Source: Saccharomycopsis malanga
Taxonomy: Eukaryota > Ascomycota > Saccharomycetes > Ascoideales > Saccharomycopsidaceae
Length of the DNA stretch: 64,000 bases
Direction: 5' to 3'
Assembly: GCA_004014935.1 (NCBI GenBank)
Contig: CP025323.1
Coordinates: 186,001-250,000 of the forward strand
Shown: positions 1-11,100 of the stretch, in pieces
Position numbering within the stretch: the stretch's first letter is position 1
Layout: each line of letters begins with the position of its first letter
Program-made: the position numbers and the translations under genes
Notes under the pieces: generated by a model
The model's input: the letters and a program-made list of their open reading frames with translations, nothing else
What the model was told of the DNA's origin: nothing
The model's database searches: none

Positions 1-105
1 TATTTCTGGCTTCATTGATTTGACTACTAGTAATTAGCTCCGACTCATAATATACTTATATTCTGTTTCATTACATCTGCTACATTTCTTTAACTAGCAG
101 AAAGT

Positions 106-179
106 GACTTCGTGGCCAAGTTGGCTAAGGCGTGCGACTGTTAATCGCAAGATCGTGAGTTCGACCCTCACCGAGGTCG
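106..179 (+). tRNA. tRNA-Asn (anticodon GTT)
   Basis: A 74-nt cloverleaf can be read directly. A 7-bp acceptor stem (GACTTCG with CGAGGTC, one G-T pair) closes it, and G179 is the discriminator base. The anticodon loop holds GTT between the paired arms TGCGA and TCGCA. The T arm carries the internal B-box sequence GTTCGACCC. There is no intron. CCA is not encoded, as expected for a nuclear eukaryotic tRNA gene. A T-run starts immediately after it. Confidence 0.97.
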
Positions 180-189
180 TTTTTTTTTT
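180..189 (+). terminator. RNA polymerase III terminator of tRNA-Asn
   Basis: An uninterrupted run of ten T residues begins one base after the tRNA discriminator. This is the standard Pol III termination signal. Confidence 0.85.
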
Positions 190-276
190 GCAGTTTTTAA
201 GACAGAATCTTATCAGATATTCTTGGAGAACATGATTCTTTTTCTTTTGGGTTATGTTTTTCAGTGAAACACAAAA

Positions 277-1581
277 ATGGGTTTAGAGTATGACGTTACT
301 GTTGTCGGTTTAGGGGCATTTGGTCTCTCGACTTGCTTAGAGCTTGCTAGAAAAGGATACTCTGTTTTAGCCTTAGATGCGGGAGGAACGGTACCATCCA
401 AGTACTCAGCTGCCAATGATTTAAATAAAATCATCAGAGCAGAGTATTCGGATATAACATATACAAAACTAGCAGTTGAAGCTCTTGGAAAATGGCAGTC
501 TGATCCTATATACAAGAGTTGTTATGTCCAGTGTGGACGTTTGATGTTATCGCCCTCTGCTGGTGCTAATCTCCGAAGAGCCGAGTTTGAAAGTCAAGGA
601 TATCAGAATCTCAACAAATTGGGTGTTTCCGCCAAGATTCAGAGCTACAATTCACGCACTGAGGTTGCGAAGATGTTTCCGTATTTTAAATCTAATACTC
701 TTGATGAGAAAGTGGTAGCCAAGTTCAATCCAAATGCTGGCTTTGCTCATACTGCAAACTCCCTTTCGCTGGCGTATAATGAGATTCAACGGCTTTATCA
801 ATCGCAGGTAACCTTCAAGTTTGAGGCAGTAAACAACATAGATATACATTTATGCTCGTGGAACAAAACACAAGTTAAAGTTTCCACTGATCTGAACAAT
901 GTATACTTTTCTAAAAAGGCAGTGGTTGCTTGTGGAGCCAATACAGCTCGTCTTATAGACTGTAAAGACCAAATCCACGCATTGGGGCTTCTTGTCACCC
1001 ATATTGTTCTTACAGATGAAGAATACGTTAAATACAAAGATATGCCTATATTTTTCAGTGCTGAACATGGATATTTTTTTCCTCCAGATCCTGAAACCAA
1101 AAAACTAAAAATCGCAGTGTCTTTTGCAGATTTCTCCAACAAAATATCACATCCTGCTTCTTCTAAAAATACTTTATCTCTCCCCTCATTTCCTTCTTTT
1201 GGTAAACATGGACCATTGCCTTTAGATGGTGATAAACATGCTAAAGCATTGCTTAAGTTGATGCTTCCAGAATTAGCTTACCATAAATTTGTGGACCCGA
1301 AAATATGCTGGATTGCAGACACCCATGACTTGAATTTCCTAATAGATCTGGTCCCTGGATTCGACGAATTAGTCTACGTGGCGTCTGGAGATAGCGGCCA
1401 TGGGGCAAAATTCATGCCTAATATTGGTAAGTACATTGTGCAAAAGTTGGAGGGCAAGTTGAGTAAACAGCTTTCTCACAAATGGCGTTGGAAGGAATAC
1501 CCTCAGTGGCCTAGTACATTCCCTACAAGAGCAAAAAGATTGCACGTCGACTTGATATCTGGAAGGCAAGAAAAACTTTGA
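277..1581 (+). CDS. FAD-dependent amine oxidase, fructosyl-amino-acid oxidase (amadoriase) / sarcosine oxidase family
   Basis: The 434-residue protein opens with a dinucleotide-binding fold, GLGAFG near residues 11-16, followed by the acidic end of strand 2 (LALD). The C-terminal half has ICWIADT, in which Cys344 matches the cysteine that carries covalent FAD in amadoriases and monomeric sarcosine oxidases. NFLID and SGHGAKFMPNIG follow, as in this family. Known members oxidise fructosyl amino acids, sarcosine or pipecolate and release H2O2. By motif this one looks closest to fructosyl amino acid oxidases, but the substrate is inferred. Such enzymes are often peroxisomal. The C-terminus here is EKL, which resembles a PTS1 signal but has an unfavourable Glu at -3. 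The ATG lies about 100 bp after tRNA-Asn. PTC5 converges from the other side. Confidence 0.88.
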   Translation: MGLEYDVTVVGLGAFGLSTCLELARKGYSVLALDAGGTVPSKYSAANDLNKIIRAEYSDITYTKLAVEALGKWQSDPIYKSCYVQCGRLMLSPSAGANLRRAEFESQGYQNLNKLGVSAKIQSYNSRTEVAKMFPYFKSNTLDEKVVAKFNPNAGFAHTANSLSLAYNEIQRLYQSQVTFKFEAVNNIDIHLCSWNKTQVKVSTDLNNVYFSKKAVVACGANTARLIDCKDQIHALGLLVTHIVLTDEEYVKYKDMPIFFSAEHGYFFPPDPETKKLKIAVSFADFSNKISHPASSKNTLSLPSFPSFGKHGPLPLDGDKHAKALLKLMLPELAYHKFVDPKICWIADTHDLNFLIDLVPGFDELVYVASGDSGHGAKFMPNIGKYIVQKLEGKLSKQLSHKWRWKEYPQWPSTFPTRAKRLHVDLISGRQEKL

Positions 1582-2429
1582 GTGATATTTCAAAAATATA
1601 CTGTTGCCGTTGCGTGTGAAACTTTTTGAAAAATATGAACATTTCAAACAGAAACTTACAATATCAAGTTATCAGAGTTGATTGAGAGAAGTATAAAGCA
1701 GGTATAAGGACAAATTTTTTATGTTGCAATTTGAAAGAGAAAGATTATTAGTATAATCTTCTATAGTAACCCTATAAAATAACCATATCAGACAATGGTA
1801 ACTAGATAGGTCCTATATCTTCACTTACTACTTGTAGTCAGTGGCCATACACTACCCAGTATGTGAAATAACACTATGTATGTCATTATAAAAGATTGCT
1901 GACTGATTTTGATTAATATCTTCATAAAGCCCATTATTAACCATAACACAAATGATTCTATTTTATTGTACTAATTGAAATATTAAGCGTATTATTTCTT
2001 TGAGACTGAAACAAGGACAGTAGCGGATTTGTCAAAACATGGCCTTAACCAGGACTCAATACCTGTTGCACTCCTTTTTATAATTGTATGAGTGCAAAAG
2101 ATCTTGTAACTGAAGTAGATACTAGTAATTTGAAGCCGATACATTTGCGTAGTATCAAAACTTTCTCTCTATCAACACTAATCTTATATTGTGATATTTA
2201 AATTTTTGTTTATAACAATTACCTTCCACCAAAGACAATAATTTTACAAGTGATGTGTTAAAAATAATATATTAAACAGAAGATGTAAGCAAGAATCTTG
2301 TAGCAACAAGGAGAAATAATACAGTCAAGCAAAGAATGGAACAATCTATGTATAACGATACACCCAGACGTGTGCAATATAATACGAAACAGGAAAACAG
2401 ACATATTGCCTAACAAGCTAAACCTCGTA
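1582..2429. other. Intergenic region between two convergent genes
   Basis: This 848-bp AT-rich stretch separates the 3' ends of the flavoenzyme gene and PTC5, so it should hold both terminator regions. Short open frames are present but have no family resemblance or coding character. I see no RNA gene, repeat or mobile element. Confidence 0.6.
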
Positions 2430-4076
2430 TCACAATTTTGGCTTAATTTCCCCGCCTCTGGTGGCATCCAAATTGATTTTCAACTGATTGGTTTCGTCGA
2501 CCTTACCGTTGGCACCAAAGAAGACCACCACAACTGTCAAGTCATCTCTGTATCTTCTTGAGAGTGGCGAAGGAATGTTTAACAACATTTTTCCATAGTC
2601 GCTTTTTCCAGTACCCAAGGTCAACGAGTTGCGAATCAAATGTGTAGACACATTGTCGTCTTCGAGGATAATCTGTTTTGCAGCACGGGCATTTTCCCGA
2701 TATGGAGGTTTCAAGGAGTCTTTGTCTTGTGTGATATCAATAACTTTAGGATACGAGGTATTGTTACGGTTAAAAAAGTCCAAGGAGAAAGTACTACTGG
2801 TATGGTCTTTAACCAATTTCTTTTTCTCAGCCCATTTAATGACCAAACCCGCGATTTCCTCGTTTGTCAAAAGTTCAAATAAGCCGTCAGTCCCCAATAC
2901 TAAAAAGTCGTTCTTGTTAGGGTTGATTTTTCTGGTGGTAATGACAGGTTCTGCAGTAACATAAGGTGGTGTTTTCAAGTTGCTTGGGATTGGATAGCTG
3001 AAAAAGTGTTTATGAATTTCTTCCTGGGTTTCTTTTAGCCACTTGAATTTGCCATCACCAAAAGCTCTGGAAGGTTCAAGTCTTCCCAATATTCTGCCAC
3101 GGGAAACTGCACCTGGTTCTTCTGGATGCTCAGATCTAATTCTAGCAGCTTCTTTCTTGTTCGATCCTGTTTGGTCAATGGTTAAAGACTCAACAGTCCA
3201 TTGGTTTTTTTCGTTCAAAGAGCCAAGCAAAGCTCTTGAGTCACCAGTGACAGCAACCTTCAAAGTCTGCGAATGGGAATCGTAGAACGAAAGCATACCA
3301 CAGGAACCCGAAAGAGCAGGCAACAAGTTCTCAGCAGCATGGTTCTTGGAGCCCAAGTTAGACAACACCTTTTCCACACTAGCGGTTATAATTTGATGAT
3401 CAAGCTTTAAGAACCCAAGTTTGATGGCAGTGTCGATATCTTCTGAAGTAGGAACCTGTCTTAGTTCTGGATTCTCTGGTGATTTCTTATAGGCAGCTCC
3501 CAACTCTGTAACAACCGTATTAATCAATTCATCTCTCAACTTAGCACTGGTGTACCATCCAGAGTGTCCATCGTAAACTCCCCAGAAAGCCCAATCCGAG
3601 GTGGCTGGTTGTTTAGTCAATGGGTCTTCAATTTGCACCTCCACAATCTGCTCAGACCGGTCATCCTCAATAGGATTGTTGGAAGGAAGCTGCGAAATAT
3701 CATAACGGATAACACCGTTGTTTCTGTTCACGGTGTAACTTTCCTCATTTTGTCTCAACTTGTCGTCAGCAGCAGAGTCCGTGAGCAACTTTATTGATTG
3801 CTTGGCCTGCTGCTGGGAATTAGGTCCTGCACTTGACGAAAGAGACCGGAAAGACCCATTGGAGGCAGAGTCACTAAGAATATAGCGATTGTTAGACACC
3901 GTGACATAGGAGAAAGCTAAAACCACGCCAGACACCGCTGCGGTGATGTACCGTTTGGACTTGACTTGCGTTAGATAATCACGGCCAAACGTAGAGAAAC
4001 CTCGGCTTTTGGAGACTGAAAGACGTCTCCGACAAAACAGCACAGCTGCAGCTCGAGATCTAAGCATTTGGAACAT
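2430..4076 (-). CDS. PTC5: Mitochondrial PP2C-type phosphatase (pyruvate dehydrogenase phosphatase), Ptc5 orthologue
   Basis: The protein has 548 residues; yeast Ptc5 has about 570. The first 40 residues are rich in Arg, Ser and Ala with no acidic residues, a typical mitochondrial presequence. A hydrophobic segment at about 46-60 could be an inner-membrane anchor. The PP2C metal-binding motifs are in order: GVYDGHSG near residue 165, VTGDSRALLG near 280, GTDGLFELLTNEE near 390, and the final DDLTVVVVFFG near 515. Ptc5 orthologues dephosphorylate the E1-alpha subunit Pda1 of pyruvate dehydrogenase in the intermembrane/matrix system, which activates the complex. The gene is divergent from TOR across about 1 kb. 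The first ATG is used because the targeting sequence follows directly; Met4 is a possible alternative. Confidence 0.93.
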   Translation of the reverse strand: MFQMLRSRAAAVLFCRRRLSVSKSRGFSTFGRDYLTQVKSKRYITAAVSGVVLAFSYVTVSNNRYILSDSASNGSFRSLSSSAGPNSQQQAKQSIKLLTDSAADDKLRQNEESYTVNRNNGVIRYDISQLPSNNPIEDDRSEQIVEVQIEDPLTKQPATSDWAFWGVYDGHSGWYTSAKLRDELINTVVTELGAAYKKSPENPELRQVPTSEDIDTAIKLGFLKLDHQIITASVEKVLSNLGSKNHAAENLLPALSGSCGMLSFYDSHSQTLKVAVTGDSRALLGSLNEKNQWTVESLTIDQTGSNKKEAARIRSEHPEEPGAVSRGRILGRLEPSRAFGDGKFKWLKETQEEIHKHFFSYPIPSNLKTPPYVTAEPVITTRKINPNKNDFLVLGTDGLFELLTNEEIAGLVIKWAEKKKLVKDHTSSTFSLDFFNRNNTSYPKVIDITQDKDSLKPPYRENARAAKQIILEDDNVSTHLIRNSLTLGTGKSDYGKMLLNIPSPLSRRYRDDLTVVVVFFGANGKVDETNQLKINLDATRGGEIKPKL

Positions 4077-5127
4077 TGTAGTACTAGCTTGGTCTGTTCT
4101 GAAGACTTTCAGATAGTTCCCAAGGCCATTACATCCAGCAAAACTTATATACTGAAAAAGGTTATGGGCGATGGTCAGTAGGGAATATGAAGATTCAGTG
4201 AGTGGTAGTTTAATAGCCTTAATAACCTTAGTGGTTTCAGTAGTCTGAATTGTCTCAGGTGCTTAATGGACATTCAGTAGACAGGCGTTTAATCAGAATT
4301 CCCTGTATATCCTTGTTTTTAAATTTTTTTGCCGCTCTTACTCACTTATTGTTTTTACATAAACATTTACATGAGCTTATACACTTATAGTAAAATCAAT
4401 TGTAAAAATAAGAGTTATTTCGCCCAGTTTGAAGTGAACATAGCGGTATGTGTTCTGGCAGGGCACTTTAACTTTCCTTGCATTCCTATATTATCAGACA
4501 GTCTCTTATTCATTCGTAGTACTGTTAGAAGTTCTTCAAGATTTCAAGATTTCATCTAGTCAACACTATGGTAGTTTTGACATGTCTTTTTTCCATTAAG
4601 ACTTAATATTCTCTTTCGCCAGAGCAAATGAAAACTTTGACGTATTTTCAACGAAAAGAAATATTTACGAGTTCCCTGTAACAAGCATATTATCTGTTAT
4701 AATCTTAATTTGGCAGTGCTAAGTATTTTCTTGGGTATATTTAACAATCTTGCAAATAGTAAACATTATTGTACATCTTTATATCATGATAATGAACTTT
4801 ACATCCTGCCATACTGATATTTTAAGGTACAGTCAAAAGTACGTGTATTTTTGTTGCATTCGCATTGCCTACAAATTATCCAAGATTTCAAAAGCAGTAG
4901 AACAGATCACCCAGACACTTGTTGCTGCCAAATTACAAAAAACACAGTTTCAAGAAAGAACATCGCAATTCAGTACTGTATATATGGTACTTCAGCTGAC
5001 ATAATATGAAAAAGGGTTAGGATCACCGACGTCCGATAGGAAAAGCGATTATTAAATAATGATAGCGTTAATATAGACTTTATACTATGAGTAAATAGAT
5101 TCCACAAGTTGTTCGAGCAAAAGCAAG
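4077..5127. promoter_or_regulatory. Divergent promoter region PTC5 / TOR
   Basis: A 1051-bp spacer lies between two genes transcribed away from each other, so both promoters must be here. It is AT-rich, with T-runs near 4310-4330 and a short GC-richer patch near 5010-5040 close to the TOR start. An 84-codon open frame at 4750-5004 has no recognisable feature and was not accepted. No RNA gene was seen. Confidence 0.55.
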
Positions 5128-8100
5128 ATGGATTTACAACAGACCAGGGAGGCGGACAAGGAGTTTGAGATTATATTTAATGGTCTTCGGTCGAAGAACG
5201 AGGAGGAGCGGCTTCGGTATGCGTTGACGCTTAAAAATCTAGTGTTTGATGGTGGCGCCCAAGACCAATTCAATCTGCATTTATCAGAATCGTTTATATA
5301 CAACAAGCTTCATGAAATCACACTGTCGAAAGATGTTCAGCTCAAGATTGACACCTTCTATTCTATCAAGGCGTTTATTGAGTTGGTAGGAAGCCCTGAG
5401 CTTGAGATCTTCCGGATAGCCAAGGTGTTGGAGTCGATGATGAATGTCGCTCTGATATCCAAGCAGGTGGCCGACACTTCTGGCTCTTTGTATAGACCTG
5501 GTTGGTCGTTAGTAGCGACGTACTTTAGTTGGGCATGTAAAAATGCAATTGAGAGTTTAGAAGATTCAAATAACAACAAACTGGATTCGAAGAAACTCAA
5601 TTCTATATTTATACTACAGGCGTTTACTCATCATAATTCCGGGGCACTTTACCCGTATATCGAAAAGATTTTCAATGGTTTATCCAAAACTCTCAAGGAT
5701 TCGAATATCACAATTCGTAGGGAATCCGCAATATTGTTGGAGAAATGTCTAGCTATTCTTTACACCCGTGACATGTATATAGATGCAAGTAGGTTCACCA
5801 ACTTGTATGACCAAGCACTAGACAATTTGAAAAGCTCGGCCACTGAATCTATCCACTCCTCATTTTTGATCTTCAAAACGTTGCTCAATATCACCATTCT
5901 CTCCAATGCAAATCGCAACCTAGCACCAGCTGCGGCAGCCGCCAGTAGTAAAGGTATTAACTTTACAACGTTGACAGATAAGGTTGACGATATCTACAAC
6001 AGATGTTGGTTTTTTAAAGACTACAAATCGTCCACCATAAGAATTGAAATCATTGAGATTCTTCCTTTGATTGCCAAGTTTAATGCTCGCATTTTCACCC
6101 ACAAGTATCTTCAAAGTATCACAGAGTTCTACATGCTTCGTTTGAAGAAGGATAAAGACCGGATTGCTGCCTTATATCTTTTTGGCAGCATTTCGCCTGA
6201 AATAGGACATGTAAACTGTCTTTTGTATGCAAAAAACCTCATTACCATCATTGAAAACTTGTTGTATTCCATTGGAAACAACGATGGCACGAGCAACAAC
6301 TCATTGTCTCAAGCTACAGAGCTTTTCTCCAATTTAGGTCTCAACAGTTTTTCTTCTTTTAACCCTAGCTCCCACATTTTCGCATCTTCACCTTCCTCTG
6401 CTACATTGACAAGCACTGCAAATGCTGTGAAAACTGCAATGCCTAAAAAAAGAGAACCTGATTTTTTCTCATATTCTAAACCAGATTCTGCCACCAATAG
6501 CGATCCTGCTACTGCCATCAGTTTTCAAAGCATATCGGAGTATAAAGGGCTTAAACGGTACGAGCTAGAAAAGGCAATTTTTTACGTATTGATCAAACTC
6601 TGTGAAACTTTAGGTAGTAAAATCACCCAGGTTCTCACTTTGAACATGGTAGATTTGATTGTGTACAACTGTGGCTTGACAAACCATTTGGAGGTTCTCA
6701 TCTCACGTTTGATTGAGTTTTATCCAAATCTCGAAAGTTTTATATTGCGAAAATTACTCAATAAAACCACATTGGTGTTGGCTGGTTGTGAGTTTGTGGA
6801 ACCCGGAGTATCTATCACCAGCTTAAACTTGTCTAACAAGGACAAGAAAAGATTGCTACAGAAGTCTGTCATAGGTGTGCATTTCGATTCCGAAAATGGC
6901 AGGATTTTTCTCAACGGAGGGAGCTCAGGAAACAAAAGTTCTAATGGCTTTATGAATTTGGGAAAAGGCACAAACGGAACATCTTTGGCAGGCCCAAATG
7001 GTGTTTTTAATACAGAGATCACTGGTTCTGATTCCAGAGCTGCGGATTTGAGAAGAAAAATCGCATTGTACAAACAACCATACAATATTGCCTCTGCTCC
7101 GTTACTTAACTACAATTTCAAAGATTTGTCGTCAAGTTTCAATAACTTTACACTGCTTCACGAGGCCCACACGGCTCCAAATCATACAGGAATCACTTCT
7201 GGCCTGGCCCGGGCCGACAAGACCAGTACTCATTTTATCACAATAAAAGATTTGATGGATTTGAACAAGGCAAGAAACTATCGCGCTGCTATTCTTAAAG
7301 ATTATGGTTTCTCCCCTGGCGGAACTGCTGCAGGAAGTCTGTCGGGAAATACTGTATTCCAGGCATTGACTAAACTCACAGGGCTTTCTGACGACTACTT
7401 TCAAACCGGACTGCAAACCAACTCCAGCACGACCTCAGCCGGAGAACCTGTCGACAGTTATGAATATCAGGAGATTAGTTTGTTGATTGAATGCTTTGAA
7501 ATTTTGCGGAGATTCAACTTTAGCAAGTACGTCTCGTTGTTTGAATACTCGAGATATGTCACCTTGACTTATATTGACCACCAGGACCCACAAGTGCGCA
7601 AACTAGCAGCTCTAGTGACTACCAAGTTGTTTTCCGATGACGAAATCATGAGTTCGGTTCAGATTGGCTCTATAACTGCTGTTTCAGACGTGTTGTCTAA
7701 ACTCCTTGTATTAGGGGTCACGGACCCCACTCCGGAAATCAGATTGAGTATACTTCAAAGCTTAAATTCAAAGTATGACCCCCAGTTGGCACAGTCAGAC
7801 AATGTACGGCTTTTGCTCATTTCGTTGAATGATGAAGACTTTGATGTCCGCAAAATGGCTATCAAAATTTTAGGAAGAACATCTAGCAAAAACCCAGCTT
7901 ATGTAATTCCTGCTCTTCGCAAAGTTCTTATTCAGTATCTCAATGATTTGAAATACGGAACCACCAATAGTCTAAGGGAAAACACCTGCTCTCTATTGAC
8001 ATGTTTGGTTTCCTGCGCTAAAATGCTTACCAAGCCTCATATAATTGCCATCATGGAAGTATTGATTCCTCTTGTTTCTACCAACCAGAACTCGGTGATA

Positions 8101-11100
8101 TGTTCTATTGCTATACGATGTATAGGAGAGTTGGCACGGGTGTCGGGAGAAAGTTCCAACTCCTTTTTGGAAGACGTTATTCCATTGATATTACAAATTC
8201 TCAAAGACAATTCGTTGTTGGTTTCCAAAAGAGAAAAAATAATAGCTATTAGAACGTTGAGTCAGTTGATCAGAAGCTCTGGAAGGGTTATCGATCCATA
8301 TTTCCATTATCCTGACTTGTTAGCTGAAATTATCAAAATTGTAAGTAACAACAACGTTGACCCAGACTTGAAAAAAGAAACAATTAAACTTCAAGGTATA
8401 TTAGGAGCTTTGGACCCTTATAAAGCTAGGGAATTGGAGAGTAATTATAAGTCAGTAAGACAAGCCCAGTCACGCCTGTTAGCTATTCAGAAAAACAAGT
8501 CTAGTGGCAGCAAGATTGTAAACACTGCGGACGAAGACTTTGAGTCTGATGTGGATTTCACCAAGGCTAATGATATAGTAAAGAATTGGGGACATGAGCA
8601 GCTAGGTAAAGATTTTGAACATGGTGTAGACTTGAATGAAATGTTGAATATTACCGATGCCAGTGTACGCATTCCAAAACTTATACAATTGGAAACACCG
8701 ATTGATACATTGTTGCTTATGCAATTAAATACAGAGTTGAGACCACTGAACGGCCAGGAAGATTATTATTTGATTGTCGTTTTGACAATTTTGGTAAAGC
8801 TTTTGAAAGATCAGTCTGCCAGCTCACATCATGAAACAGTCATGTCTATTATAGTAAATATCTTTTCCAGAATCAGAGACAAATGTTTGAACTTCTCCAA
8901 ACTTATTTTGATTGGAATGCTCAGAGCTATGAGAAACTACACTGCATCCAAGATGAAGTTGTGTTTCCAGCAAATCATCAACATCATCAAATGCGTTGGC
9001 AAGTATATCAGACCAGCTATTCCAGAGTTATTGCAGACCGTTGTGGATGTGTTTGAAATGACAGACAAGTTGGTGTTGATAGACATGGTGGTCACGGTTG
9101 CCAAGAATATGGATGCCGAATTCAAACTATACATTCCTTCTATCTTATCTTTATTTTTGGAAGGTATGAACAACGATACTTTGCGTGAGCGGCCAATTGC
9201 TAAGACCATAATCAAAGCGTTCATTTCTTTTGGCACAAGCATTGAAGAATACAGTGATTTGATTATTAGCAACATATTGGGTTTTGTTGAGCATGGGCCT
9301 TTAGAACTTCGAAAAGTGGCAATTGAATCTATAGGCAAATTCACGGCATCTGTGAATTTGACAGACTTATCATCCAGAATCATTCATCCTTTTTTAAGAC
9401 TTTTGAAAAGTAAAAGTACAGACAACATCCAACTAAGAGATTCAATCATGAACTCCTTATGTGCTCTCATAGTTCAGTTGAAGGGTGATTATTTTATTTT
9501 TTTACCTCTGGTTGATTCCGTTCTTTCTGAGAATAAGATAAGTAATCCTGCCTATACTAAACTTGTTCACCAGCTTATCAAAAATGAAAGCGTTTCGTTC
9601 ACTTTGGTAGCTGAATATCAGCCTGAACCAACACATAAAGAAGATGAGCTTATGAAACCGGTTGATGGAGCTGATATCCAGCCATATTGGCAACCATACC
9701 ATTGCAAAACAAAGGGCGATTGGATAGAATGGTTGAAAACATTCAATATGAAACTTTTAGAATTGTCTCCATCTGTTTCGTTGAATTCTTGTTTAGTCTT
9801 GGCCTATGTTTATGTTCCTATTGCAAGAGAACTCTTTAACGCAGCGTTTGCTGCAGTATGGGTGGCTCTCACGGAGGATTATAGAAGTGATTTATCCAAA
9901 GCGTTGTATTATGCCCTTCAAAACGGCGCTTCGTCTCCAGATGTATTACAAACTGTCTTGAATTTGGCAGAATTCATGGAGCATAATTACACTCCGTTGC
10001 CTATCAATATTTCGATCCTTTCAAAATATTCCTTCCGTCACCATGCCTTTGCTAAAGCTTTGCATTATAAAGAAGTTGAGTTCAAAGATAGTGCTTACAA
10101 CAACAATCCCTCTGTTAGCACTATTGATTCGTTAATCAACATTAATAATCTGTTGCAGCAATCTGATTCTGGTATTGGTATGCTAAAAATAGCTACTGAT
10201 TTTTACCACTTCGAACCCAAGGAATCATGGTTTCAAAAACTACAGAGATGGAATGATGCTTTGAACATTTATCAGAAAAGAGAGAACTCCCTTAGCGTTG
10301 ATGTCATCAATGGTAAGATGAGCTGTATGCATGCTTTAGGTCAATGGGAGCTGTTGGAGAGTTTTGCTGAGAAGAATTGGAGTTTGATATCCAACACTGG
10401 CAAAGAAAAGGTAGCGCCATTGGCAGCAGCCGCCGCATGGGCAACAGCAAAATGGAGCAAAATGGATGATTACATCAGTGTGATGAAACAAGACTCTGCA
10501 AATAAGTATTTTTTTGATGCCATTTTAAATGTTCATCGTTGCAATTATGGGGTTGCTCAAGAGAATATCAGAAATGCTAGGGAGTTGTTGAGTGGTGAAA
10601 TCACCGCGTTGATCAATGAAAGTTATAGTAGAGCCTATGACGTTGTGGTGAGAATTCAAATGCTTTCCGATTTGGAGGAAATCATTGAATACAAAGAGTT
10701 AGATGACGGTTCTCCGAAGAAGCAACTTTTGAGGGCTGCATGGGACAAGCGATTGTTCCATTGTCAAGGCAATGTGGATATCTGGCAAAGATTGCTCAAC
10801 ATCAGATCGTTGGTAATAGAGCCCGAGGCTGACTTGGAGGCCAGAATCAAGTTTGCCAATCTTTGCAGAAAGTCAGGAAGAATTGTCCTTGCGGAAAAAA
10901 CCTTGTCTAGCTTAAAACGGAATGTCATCCAATTGCAGCCAGTGCCAGGAAATAATAATGAAGGAGGCTCTTTCACTAATCCTGCGCTAGTTTATGCTCA
11001 ACTAAAGTTGTTATGGGAAATTGATCAAAAGGAAAAAGCTTTCGCTACTCTATGTACTTTCACATATGATCTCAGTGCTGCATTATGTTTGAAAGCAGAT

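Noticed and set aside
4750-5004. 84-codon plus-strand open frame in the PTC5/TOR spacer
   Set aside because: It lies in the TOR promoter, has no recognisable domain and random-looking composition. I also saw no splice sites joining it to TOR.
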